DNA of 52,865 nucleotides, taken from assembly GCA_904419105.1 (NCBI GenBank), contig CAJFQR010000001.1:1-52865 (forward strand), read 5' to 3'. The notes beneath the pieces are model-generated. The model saw only the letters and a program-made list of their open reading frames with translations. It was not told the origin of the DNA and made no database searches. Positions within the stretch are counted from its first letter, which is position 1; every line of letters begins with the position of its first letter. Positions 1-6,380 of this stretch are shown here, in pieces. The position numbers and the translations under genes were made by a program. This stretch comes from Candidatus Avimicrobium faecavium. Lineage in GTDB: Bacteria > Bacillota > Clostridia > Oscillospirales > Ruminococcaceae.

Positions 1-20
1 GGTGCTTTTCCCGTAGGCAA

Positions 21-50
21 TATATGAACAATTAAGCATATATTGAATAT
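21..50. promoter_or_regulatory. Possible ArsR/SmtB-type operator half-sites upstream of the ATPase
   Basis: AT-rich stretch with TATATGAACA at 21-30 and a related TATATTGAATA at 39-49, in a GC-rich neighbourhood. TATATGAACA resembles one half of CzrA/SmtB-class metal-sensor operators (established knowledge). The second copy is nearer a direct repeat than an inverted one, so the site is imperfect. It lies about 50 bases before the ATPase start, and an ArsR gene lies 2.4 kb downstream. Weak inference. Confidence 0.3.
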
Positions 51-80
51 AATCCAAAAATACCCCGGCACCCATCCCGC

Positions 81-99
81 CGGGAAGGAGGGATTCCCG
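81..99 (+). promoter_or_regulatory. Shine-Dalgarno held in a hairpin loop before the ATPase GTG start
   Basis: CGGGAA (81-86) pairs perfectly with TTCCCG (94-99). The seven-base loop GGAGGGA holds the ribosome binding site, and the first G of the GTG start codon closes the stem. This could damp translation initiation. That is an inference from base pairing only. Confidence 0.4.
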
Positions 100-1985
100 T
101 GAACAAAAAGCAGAAAAAGATGCTGGCCCGCATCATCATCGCCGCGGTGCTGATGGTGGCGCTCCACTTTGTGCCGGCCACCGGGCTGGTCCGGTTCGGC
201 CTGTACATGGTGCCCTATCTGATCATCGGCTATGACATCCTGCGCAAGGCGGCGCTGGGCATCTACAACCGGCAGGTGTTCGATGAGAACTTCCTGATGG
301 CGGTGGCCACCGTCGGCGCCATCGCGCTGGGGCTCACCGGCGACGGCGACTACACCGAGGCCATCGCCGTCATGCTCTTCTACCAGATCGGCGAGTGGTT
401 CCAGTCCTACGCCGTCGGCAAGAGCCGCCGCAACATCTCCGACCTGATGGACATCCGCCCGGACTACGCCAACATCGAGGTGGACGGCAGGCTGGAACAG
501 GTGGACCCGGACGAGGTGGAGGTGGGCACCCTCATCGTGGTACAGCCCGGGGAGAAGGTGCCGATCGACGGCATCGTCGAGCGGGGCTTCTCGACGCTGG
601 ATACCGCCGCCCTCACCGGGGAGAGCGTGCCCCGGGAGGTGGGCGAAGGGGACGAGATCATCTCCGGCTGCATCAACCTGTCCGGCCTGCTGCACATCCG
701 CACCACCAGGGAGTTCGGTGAATCCACCGTCTCCAAGATCCTCGACCTGGTGGAGAACGCCTCCTCCCGCAAGAGCCGCGCCGAGGCCTTTATCTCCCGG
801 TTTGCCCGGGTGTATACCCCGGCGGTGTGCTATTCGGCGCTGGCGCTGGCGGTGCTGCCGCCGCTGGTGCGCCAGCTTATCCTCGGCGTCCCGGCGGACT
901 GGGGCACCTGGGTGTACCGGGCGCTCACCTTCCTTGTCATCAGCTGCCCCTGTGCGCTGGTGATCTCGATCCCGCTGTCCTTCTTCGCCGGCATCGGCGG
1001 CGCCTCGAAGGAGGGTGTGCTGGTCAAGGGCTCCAACTACCTCGAGACCCTCTCCAAGACCCGGTATGTGGTCTTTGACAAGACCGGCACCCTGACCCAG
1101 GGCGTCTTTGAGGTGGCGGGGATCCACCACAGCACCATGGACCAGGCCAAGCTGCTTGAGCTGGCCGCCCTGGCGGAGAGCGCCTCCTCCCATCCGATCT
1201 CCAAGAGCCTCCAGAGGGCCCACGGCGCCGAACTGGACCGCAACCGGGTGGGGAACATCACCGAGCAGAGCGGCGAGGGGGTCATCGCCGAGGTGGACGG
1301 CAGGACCGTGGCCGCCGGCAACGCCAAGCTGATGCGCCGCCTCGGGGTGGAGTATGTGGACTGCCGCAGCGTCGGCACCGTGGTCCATGTGGCCATTGAC
1401 GGCCGGTACGCCGGGCACATCCTCATCTCGGACAAGGTCAAGCCGGGCAGTGCCGAGGCCATCCGGGCGCTGCACCGGGCCGGCGTGAAAAAGACCATCA
1501 TGCTCACCGGCGATGCCGAACCGGTGGCCAAGGAGGTGGCCGGGAGCCTGGGCATCGACGAGTTCCACGCCGGGCTGCTGCCCGGGGACAAGGTGGCCAA
1601 GGTGGAGGAGCTCCTTGCGGCCAAGGACAGCCCGAAGGAGGCGCTGGCCTTTGTCGGGGACGGCATCAACGACGCGCCGGTGCTCTCCCGGGCGGACATC
1701 GGCATCGCGATGGGGGCCATGGGCTCCGATGCGGCCATCGAGGCGGCGGACATCGTCCTGATGGACGACGACCCGCGCAAGATCGCCAAGGCCATCGCCA
1801 TCTCCCGCAAGTGCCTGCGCATCGTCCACCAGAACATCGTCTTTGCCATCGGCATCAAGATCGCCTGCCTGCTGCTGACGGCGGTGGGCGTGGCCAATAT
1901 GTGGCTGGGCATCTTCGCCGATGTGGGCGTGATGGTGCTGGCGGTACTCAACGCCATCCGCGCGATGTTTGTGAAGAAGCTGTAA
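99..1985 (+). CDS. Heavy-metal P1B-type ATPase (Zn/Cd/Pb exporter type)
   Basis: Membrane ATPase that exports soft divalent metal ions. All P-type landmarks are present: actuator loop TGES near residue 173, SCPCALVIS metal-binding helix (CPC 283-285), phosphorylation motif DKTGT 327-331, P1B-specific SHP near 365, and hinge GDGINDAP 520-527. The last membrane helices contain FADVG, carrying the Asp typical of ZntA/CadA-type (P1B-2) pumps. At 628 residues it lacks the N-terminal HMA/Cys-rich domain many family members have. The GTG start at 99 is chosen for the AAGGAGGG site just upstream. A strong hairpin terminator follows, so it is probably monocistronic. An AT-rich possible ArsR site lies upstream. 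Substrate is inferred from motifs, not shown. Confidence 0.93.
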   Translation: MNKKQKKMLARIIIAAVLMVALHFVPATGLVRFGLYMVPYLIIGYDILRKAALGIYNRQVFDENFLMAVATVGAIALGLTGDGDYTEAIAVMLFYQIGEWFQSYAVGKSRRNISDLMDIRPDYANIEVDGRLEQVDPDEVEVGTLIVVQPGEKVPIDGIVERGFSTLDTAALTGESVPREVGEGDEIISGCINLSGLLHIRTTREFGESTVSKILDLVENASSRKSRAEAFISRFARVYTPAVCYSALALAVLPPLVRQLILGVPADWGTWVYRALTFLVISCPCALVISIPLSFFAGIGGASKEGVLVKGSNYLETLSKTRYVVFDKTGTLTQGVFEVAGIHHSTMDQAKLLELAALAESASSHPISKSLQRAHGAELDRNRVGNITEQSGEGVIAEVDGRTVAAGNAKLMRRLGVEYVDCRSVGTVVHVAIDGRYAGHILISDKVKPGSAEAIRALHRAGVKKTIMLTGDAEPVAKEVAGSLGIDEFHAGLLPGDKVAKVEELLAAKDSPKEALAFVGDGINDAPVLSRADIGIAMGAMGSDAAIEAADIVLMDDDPRKIAKAIAISRKCLRIVHQNIVFAIGIKIACLLLTAVGVANMWLGIFADVGVMVLAVLNAIRAMFVKKL

Positions 1986-2030
1986 GGAAATCTTCTCTAT
2001 CCGGAAGCATCGGAAGCAGAAAAGAAAACG

Positions 2031-2065
2031 AAAATCCGGCAGGCGCTCGCCATCTGCCGGATTTT
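2031..2065. terminator. Intrinsic terminator after the P-type ATPase
   Basis: Perfect 12-base inverted repeat AAAATCCGGCAG (2031-2042) and CTGCCGGATTTT (2054-2065) with an 11-base loop. The stem ends in A/T runs, so it could work in both directions. Confidence 0.85.
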
Positions 2066-2105
2066 CCGCTATAATAAAAGGAAAGCCACACAGGAGGACT
2101 GTGCT

Positions 2106-2417
2106 GTGAAAAAAGTGAAGATTACAATTATCAAAAAATATTACGACACCGAGCTGGCGGAAAAGTATGCCATCCCGGCGCTGGGCATCTGCCCGGTGCA
2201 TCAGGTTGGGGAAAGCTTTCTGTCAGTGGACGGACGGCAGCCGGAGGGCCTCTGCGACTTTGCCTGGCTGCCGATTCGGGAGTGCGTGGGCCAGCTGGCC
2301 CGTGGAGAGCTGATTCAGCCCAGCGGCACCTGGCTGCGGGATGACAGCAAGGGGGTATTTGCCTGTGTGGACGGCGTGCGGCCGGTGATCATGCTGGTGG
2401 AGGCTATGGAAGACTGA
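2106..2417 (+). CDS. TIGR04076-type small protein of unknown function
   Basis: 103-residue protein starting MKKVKITIIKKYYD, with a central CPVHQVGESF and PEGLCDFAW. This matches the layout I know for the TIGR04076 family of small Firmicute proteins: a lysine-rich first strand, a CP.(F/H).VG turn, then a PEG-C-.AW segment. It has Cys at three positions and no signal peptide or membrane segment, so it is cytoplasmic. Start is GTG at 2106 with AGGAGG at 2092-2097, eight bases upstream. A TATAAT lies at 2070-2075 just after the terminator, without a good -35. No biochemical role is known to me. The 28-base gap to the ArsR gene suggests a shared transcript. Confidence 0.7.
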   Translation: MKKVKITIIKKYYDTELAEKYAIPALGICPVHQVGESFLSVDGRQPEGLCDFAWLPIRECVGQLARGELIQPSGTWLRDDSKGVFACVDGVRPVIMLVEAMED

Positions 2418-2445
2418 TGTTCCGGAACAGAGGAGGGCAGAGCCT

Positions 2446-2817
2446 ATGTCATTTCAAAGCGTACCGGACGGCGGGGGGATCACCCCCGAGCGTATGATGC
2501 GGGAGATGCCGGATACCGCCGAGATCCAGAGCGTAGCCGATGCGTTCCGGCAGCTTGGGGACAGCACCCGGCTGCGGATCTTCTGGGTGCTGTGCCATCT
2601 GGAGGCGAGCGTGAGCGGTCTGGCGGAGCTGGTGGGCATGACCAGCCCGGCGGTGAGCCATCACCTGCGCCTGCTCAAAAACGCCGGCCTGGTGGAGAGC
2701 ACCCGTTCCGGCAAGGAGATGCTCTACCGGGCGGCGGACACCGAGCTGGCCCGGGTGCTGCACCACACGGTGGAGCGCCTGGCGGCCATTACCTGCCCGG
2801 AGGAGGAGGCCCGATGA
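2446..2817 (+). CDS. ArsR/SmtB-family winged-helix repressor
   Basis: 123-residue DNA-binding regulator. The winged helix covers roughly residues 30-97: ADAFRQLGDSTRLRIFWVL opens the domain, the recognition helix runs around TSPAVSHHLRLLKNAGLV, and the wing is STRSGKEMLYR. The alpha-3 Cys pair of ArsR/CadC sensors (ELCVCDL type) is absent. The last helix carries HH at 106-107 and Glu at 110, which loosely recall the alpha-5 zinc site of CzrA/SmtB, so an alpha-5 or non-metal sensor is possible. RBS GAGGAGGG precedes the ATG. Its stop overlaps the start of the AraC-type gene (ATGA), so the two are translationally coupled. The upstream ATPase is a plausible target (inference). Confidence 0.88.
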   Translation: MSFQSVPDGGGITPERMMREMPDTAEIQSVADAFRQLGDSTRLRIFWVLCHLEASVSGLAELVGMTSPAVSHHLRLLKNAGLVESTRSGKEMLYRAADTELARVLHHTVERLAAITCPEEEAR

Positions 2818-3770
2818 CCCCGCAGGAGGGCCGGGCCCTGCTGGAACGGGTGCCGGAGGGGCAGTGCCTCACCGTGGGGCCGGAGGGGGAGCGGCTCCGC
2901 CCGCTGGACGGGGCCGGCCGCTGTGCCGAATGGGTTGTCCCCCTCACCCGCTGGGCCGGGCTGCGCTGGTGCTGGTATGCGGGCGCCGGCTTTTGCACCC
3001 GGCACCCGCCGGACGCCGGGACGCTGGCGGTGAGCCTTGGGCTGGAGGGGCGGCTGGGCTGGCAGATGGGGGACGGCACCGGGCTCTACCTCGGCCCCGG
3101 GGAGCTGGTGGCCCGCGGGAGGGACTGCTGTGCCGTGTCCCGGTTCTCGCTGCCGCTGGGCTGGTATGCCGGGCTGGACTTCTCGGTGGATCTGGAGGGC
3201 CTTGATGAAAACCTCCCGCCGGCGCTGGCCGCCGCCGGCATCACCGGGGCGGCGCTGCGGGAGAAGCTGGGCTCCGGCTGCCGCCCGCTGACCCTCCCCG
3301 CCTCGGAGGAGCTGCGGCGCATCGGCGGGGCCCTCGCCCAGGCGGAAGAGGGGCGGCTGGTGCCGCTGGCCATCGTCAGGCTGGAGGAGCTGCTGCTGCT
3401 CCTCTGGGAGACGGAGCCCGGCAGCCACCCGGCGGACCGCTGGCCCCGGGAGCAGGTGCGGGCGGTGGCGGCGGTGCACGACACCCTCACCGCCGACCTG
3501 CGCCGGTGGTACACCATCGAACAGCTGGCCCGGCAGCACCTGATCAACACCTCGGCGCTGAAGGCGGTGTTCAAGGGGGTGTACGGCCAGCCGGTGGCGG
3601 CGTATATGCGGGAGTACCGGATGCACGAGGCCGCCCGCCAGCTCCGGGAGACCGACCGCACGGTGGCGGAGATCGCCGCGGCGGTGGGGTATGAGAGCCA
3701 GGGGAAGTTTGCCCGGGTGTTCCGGGAGGTACTGGGCGTCACGCCGACCGAGTACCGAAGAGGAAAATAG
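2814..3770 (+). CDS. AraC-family transcriptional regulator (PchR-like)
   Basis: 318-residue regulator. The last 95 residues form the double helix-turn-helix of AraC proteins: first HTH around YTIEQLARQHLINTSALKAVF, second around TVAEIAAAVGYESQGKFARVF, ending in the typical GVTPTEYRRG. The N-terminal 220 residues resemble the sensor half of PchR/YbtA-like regulators (PLGWYAGLDFSVDLEG segment), which in other bacteria answer to siderophores, but no ligand can be named here. The ATG overlaps the ArsR stop codon by four bases (ATGA), giving an ArsR-AraC coupled pair. An intrinsic terminator follows at 3808. Confidence 0.85.
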   Translation: MTPQEGRALLERVPEGQCLTVGPEGERLRPLDGAGRCAEWVVPLTRWAGLRWCWYAGAGFCTRHPPDAGTLAVSLGLEGRLGWQMGDGTGLYLGPGELVARGRDCCAVSRFSLPLGWYAGLDFSVDLEGLDENLPPALAAAGITGAALREKLGSGCRPLTLPASEELRRIGGALAQAEEGRLVPLAIVRLEELLLLLWETEPGSHPADRWPREQVRAVAAVHDTLTADLRRWYTIEQLARQHLINTSALKAVFKGVYGQPVAAYMREYRMHEAARQLRETDRTVAEIAAAVGYESQGKFARVFREVLGVTPTEYRRGK

Positions 3771-3807
3771 AAAAAGAGCCGGAGGCAGCCAGCCCCGGCA
3801 TCAAAAA

Positions 3808-3836
3808 ACGGCCCCGGGCATCGGGGCCGTTTCCTG
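3808..3836. terminator. Intrinsic terminator after the AraC gene
   Basis: ACGGCCCCG (3808-3816), loop GGCAT, CGGGGCCGT (3822-3830), then a T-rich tail. An A-run precedes it, so it may also stop minus-strand transcripts from the CDF gene. Confidence 0.85.
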
Positions 3837-3873
3837 TTTTTTCGGGGCCTGGCGGAGGCGGCTTTCGCTCTGC

Positions 3874-5076
3874 CTATCCCTTTGCCTCGCAGTCCACATC
3901 CGCCGCGCCGGTGTAGCCGTGTTCGGCGGTGATCACACACAGCCACTTCGGGTCGTGCTCCGCCGCCGCCTGGGCCAGCGCCGTCTTGAGCTCCTTCACC
4001 TTCGGGTCCAGCTCCCGGGGCACCACCAGGTCGAACACCACATTGGTGTGGGTCGTGCCCGGGACGATCCGCAGGTCGTGGATGGTCAGCCGGGGGTCCA
4101 GCGCCTTCGCCGCGGCGGAGAGGGTCTCTCTGGCCTCGGCGGTTTCGGCGTCGCCGGTGACCACCGGGTCGTAGTGGATCACCACATGCAGCCCGTCCTC
4201 CTCGAGGAACCGCCGCTCGATCTGGTCGATGGTGTCGTGGCTCTCCAGCACATCGGCACTGGCGGCCATCTCCACATGCAGGCTGGCGAACTGCCGCCCG
4301 GGGCCGTAGTCGTGGACGATCATATCGTGGATGCCCAGCACGCCGGGGTAGCTCAGCGTCACATCGGCGATGTGGTGCACCAGCGCCGGGTCCGGCGCCT
4401 GGCCGAGCAGCGGGGCGATGGAGTCCTGCACCAGCCCCCAGCCGCTCCAGAGGATGAACGCCGCCACCCCGAGCCCGATGAACCCGTCCAGCTGCCAGCC
4501 GAAGGCCATCTGCAGCAGGGTGGCGAGCAGCACCGCCCCGGTGCTGATCACATCGTTGCGGCTGTCGGCGGCGGTGGCCTCCAGGGCCGACGAGGCGATG
4601 AGCCGTCCCACCGTCCGGTTGAAGGCGGCCATCCACAGCTTTACCCCGATGGAGACGGCCAGGATCGCCACCGGCAGCCAGCCGGCCTCGATCGGCGCCG
4701 GGTGCAGGATCTTGCCGATGCTCGAGCGCACCAGCTCCGCGCCGATGAGCAGGATCAGCACGCTCACCGCCAGCCCCGAGAGGTATTCGGTGCGGCCGTG
4801 GCCGTAGGGGTGCTCGTCGTCGGCGGGCCGGGCCGCGATGCGGAAGCCCAGCAGGGTGATCACGCTGCTCGACGCGTCGGACAGGTTGTTCACCGCGTCG
4901 GCGGAGATGGCCACGCTCCCGGTCACCATCCCGGCAAAGAACTTGAAGGCGCACAGCAGCGCATTGCACAGGATCCCCACCGCCCCGGCCAGGTTGCCGG
5001 CACGGGTGCGCCCGGCGGGGGTGTCCAGGCCGGCCGGGTACCCCGGCACGAACCGCTTCAGGAGAAGTTCCGTCAT
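3874..5076 (-). CDS. Cation diffusion facilitator (CDF) family metal exporter
   Basis: 400-residue membrane transporter for divalent metal ions. The N-terminal half has about six membrane segments with the CDF signature SADAVNNLSDASSSV (D60 and D67 in the transport site) and a cytoplasmic HPYGHGRTEYLSG loop. A second metal-site segment, ATAADSRNDVISTGAV, follows. The C-terminal 130 residues form the cytoplasmic dimer domain with HDMIVHDYGPG and paired HV/HYDP motifs. The C-terminus is extended by about 100 residues that repeat a ferredoxin-like pattern, longer than the ~300-residue minimum for the family. The ATG overlaps the methyltransferase stop (ATGA, 5073-5076), so it is the second gene of a coupled operon. 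The metal (Zn, Mn, Fe or Co) cannot be decided. Confidence 0.9.
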   Translation of the reverse strand: MTELLLKRFVPGYPAGLDTPAGRTRAGNLAGAVGILCNALLCAFKFFAGMVTGSVAISADAVNNLSDASSSVITLLGFRIAARPADDEHPYGHGRTEYLSGLAVSVLILLIGAELVRSSIGKILHPAPIEAGWLPVAILAVSIGVKLWMAAFNRTVGRLIASSALEATAADSRNDVISTGAVLLATLLQMAFGWQLDGFIGLGVAAFILWSGWGLVQDSIAPLLGQAPDPALVHHIADVTLSYPGVLGIHDMIVHDYGPGRQFASLHVEMAASADVLESHDTIDQIERRFLEEDGLHVVIHYDPVVTGDAETAEARETLSAAAKALDPRLTIHDLRIVPGTTHTNVVFDLVVPRELDPKVKELKTALAQAAAEHDPKWLCVITAEHGYTGAADVDCEAKG

Positions 5077-5810
5077 CGTGCCGCCCCCTTCCGTGCCCGG
5101 ACCAGGAGCATCATCGGGCGGCGCATCTCGTCCCGCATCCCCGGCAGGTCCAGCCAGGCCGGGTCGGGGGCGCCCTCCACCACCGCCTCCAGCACAAAGC
5201 CCGCTTCGATCAGCCCCATCAGGATCTGGGTCAGCGTGTGGTGGTACTTTTTCACCGGGAAACCGAGAAAGTCGGTGACCCGCTCCCCGGGGTAGTAGTA
5301 GTCGTCCACCGGCCAGTAGAGGGCCCGGCCGGCCGCATCGGTGATCCACTCCTCCCGGACGCCGGCGGTGTAGGTCGGGTGCTCGATGTTGAAGAGGAAC
5401 ACGCCCCCCTCCCGCAGCGCCCGGTGGACGCCCCGGTAGACCTCGTCCAGGTCCTCGACATAGTGCAGCGCCAGGTTGGACACCACCAGGTCGTAGGCTT
5501 CCTCTGGGAAGGGGTACCCCTCGATGGCCGCCACCCGGTAGGTGATGGCCGGGTGGGGGTTCTTCTCCTTTGCGGCGGCGATCATCGCCTCGCTCAGGTC
5601 CACCCCCAGCACCGACCGGGCCCCGTGGTCGGCGGCGTAGCGGCAGTGCCAGCCGTAGCCGCAGCCCAGGTCCAGCACATCGCAGCCCTCCATCTCCGGG
5701 AACAGCGGCGCCAGCAGGTGCCACTCCCCGGCGGAGGCCAGCCCTCCGCGGCTCCGGCCCATGCCGGCGTAGGCGGCGAAGAACGCCGGATCATCGTAGA
5801 CAGTTGCCAA
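5073..5810 (-). CDS. Class I SAM-dependent methyltransferase
   Basis: 245-residue Rossmann-fold methyltransferase. Motif I is VLDLGCGYGWH near residue 41, followed by an acidic motif II (VLGVDLSEAMI) and the post-motif VSNLALHYVEDL. A C-terminal EYSITDFLGFPVKKYHHT-like region is typical of Methyltransf_11/UbiE-like enzymes of unknown substrate. The start is a TTG at 5808-5810 with GAGGAG four bases upstream; the next in-frame ATG would cut off conserved N-terminal sequence. It is the first gene of an operon with the CDF transporter, overlapping by four bases. The leader carries a terminator-like hairpin. Confidence 0.85.
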   Translation of the reverse strand: MATVYDDPAFFAAYAGMGRSRGGLASAGEWHLLAPLFPEMEGCDVLDLGCGYGWHCRYAADHGARSVLGVDLSEAMIAAAKEKNPHPAITYRVAAIEGYPFPEEAYDLVVSNLALHYVEDLDEVYRGVHRALREGGVFLFNIEHPTYTAGVREEWITDAAGRALYWPVDDYYYPGERVTDFLGFPVKKYHHTLTQILMGLIEAGFVLEAVVEGAPDPAWLDLPGMRDEMRRPMMLLVRARKGAAR

Positions 5811-5830
5811 ACTTCTCCTCTCCTTCTCAT

Positions 5831-5886
5831 AAAAAATGGGGCCCTCCGCCCCGGATACAGTCTATGCCGGCGGCCGCGCGGCCGCC
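5831..5886 (-). promoter_or_regulatory. Structured leader with terminator-like hairpin before the methyltransferase-CDF operon
   Basis: Read on the minus strand, the transcript begins with a perfect 18-base palindrome GGCGGCCGCGCGGCCGCC (5869-5886). A second hairpin follows, GGGGC/GCCCC around 5838-5852, with a run of six T at 5831-5836. The order promoter, strong stem, weak stem plus T-run, RBS is what an attenuator would look like. No known riboswitch class recognised. Confidence 0.45.
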
Positions 5887-5892
5887 CAAGTC

Positions 5893-5921
5893 ATTGTAAC
5901 ACACCCGCCGCCGGAGGACAA
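5893..5921 (-). promoter_or_regulatory. Promoter of the methyltransferase-CDF operon
   Basis: On the minus strand, -35 TTGTCC (5916-5921), 17-base spacer, -10 TACAAT (5893-5898). Transcription would start just before the 5869-5886 palindrome. Confidence 0.6.
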
Positions 5922-6000
5922 GCCCTTCCCGCCGCCCGAGAGGGCAAAAAAGCCGTCCCCGGCGGGGTGGCCGGAGGCGGCTGGGAGAAGAGGGCGCTTT

Positions 6001-6177
6001 TTACCGCCAGGCGGAGCAGCGGCGCTCGATGTCGGCACACAGCCGGCTGTAATAGGAGAGGTACTCCCTGCGGCGGCGGCAGTCCTCCTGAATGGCGGTG
6101 CGGCGGGCGGCCCAGGCGGGGCAGGATTTGTGGCAGCCGTCGGTGTAGTTGGGGCAGGTGGTGCGGCAGGGCAGCAT
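6001..6177 (-). CDS. Small Cys-rich protein of unknown function (58 residues)
   Basis: Reads MLPCRTTCPNYTDGCHKSCP at its N-terminus, then a charged Arg/Glu-rich helix and a C-terminal RLCADIERRCSAW. The C-x3-C...GCH..C spacing could bind one zinc ion. I recall similar short proteins with a Cys knuckle followed by a basic helix in Clostridia and their phages, but no function is known to me. Real coding is supported by the AAGGAGG site at 6186-6192, nine bases from the ATG, and by a protein-like composition. The RBS sits in a GGATCC...GGATCC hairpin. Neighbours on both sides face away, so it is a single-gene unit. Confidence 0.7.
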   Translation of the reverse strand: MLPCRTTCPNYTDGCHKSCPAWAARRTAIQEDCRRRREYLSYYSRLCADIERRCSAWR

Positions 6178-6181
6178 GGCG

Positions 6182-6199
6182 GGATCCTCCTTCGGATCC
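6182..6199 (-). promoter_or_regulatory. Hairpin enclosing the ribosome binding site of the small Cys-rich gene
   Basis: GGATCC (6182-6187) and GGATCC (6194-6199) pair around a six-base loop. The minus-strand AAGGAGG (6186-6192) lies mostly in that loop. A second inverted repeat, GCGGCG/CGCCGC, lies just upstream at about 6200-6217. Confidence 0.35.
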
Positions 6200-6259
6200 G
6201 CGGCGGGTCAGGCGCCGCGGCAGGGTGTGCCGCCTGCCCGGACTTCTGTTGCTGTCTCT

Positions 6260-6287
6260 ATCCTACCTCAGCCATATTGCCGGTAAA
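6260..6287 (-). promoter_or_regulatory. Possible promoter of the small Cys-rich gene
   Basis: On the minus strand, -35 TTTACC (6282-6287), 16-base spacer, -10 TAGGAT (6260-6265). Moderate match only. Confidence 0.35.
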
Positions 6288-6322
6288 AGGGCCCTGGGTG
6301 AACAGTAGCGCACATCCGCCCA

Positions 6323-6351
6323 TTGCCAGCGGGCCGCCGCCGTGGTATGAT
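6323..6351 (+). promoter_or_regulatory. Promoter of brnQ
   Basis: -35 TTGCCA (6323-6328), 17-base spacer, -10 TATGAT (6346-6351), preceded by TGG (extended -10). Confidence 0.65.
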
Positions 6352-6380
6352 AGGGGGACAGACAGAGAGGATGTGTCACG

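Noticed and set aside
395..1957. Long open frames on other strands and frames inside the P-type ATPase gene
   Set aside because: High GC leaves few stops in shadow frames. These have no RBS and no recognisable protein pattern, while the ATPase motifs are complete.
3086..4969. 627-codon minus-strand open frame covering the AraC gene and CDF
   Set aside because: The sequence is Arg/Gly/Pro-rich shadow translation that runs through a terminator. AraC and CDF motifs lie in the called frames.
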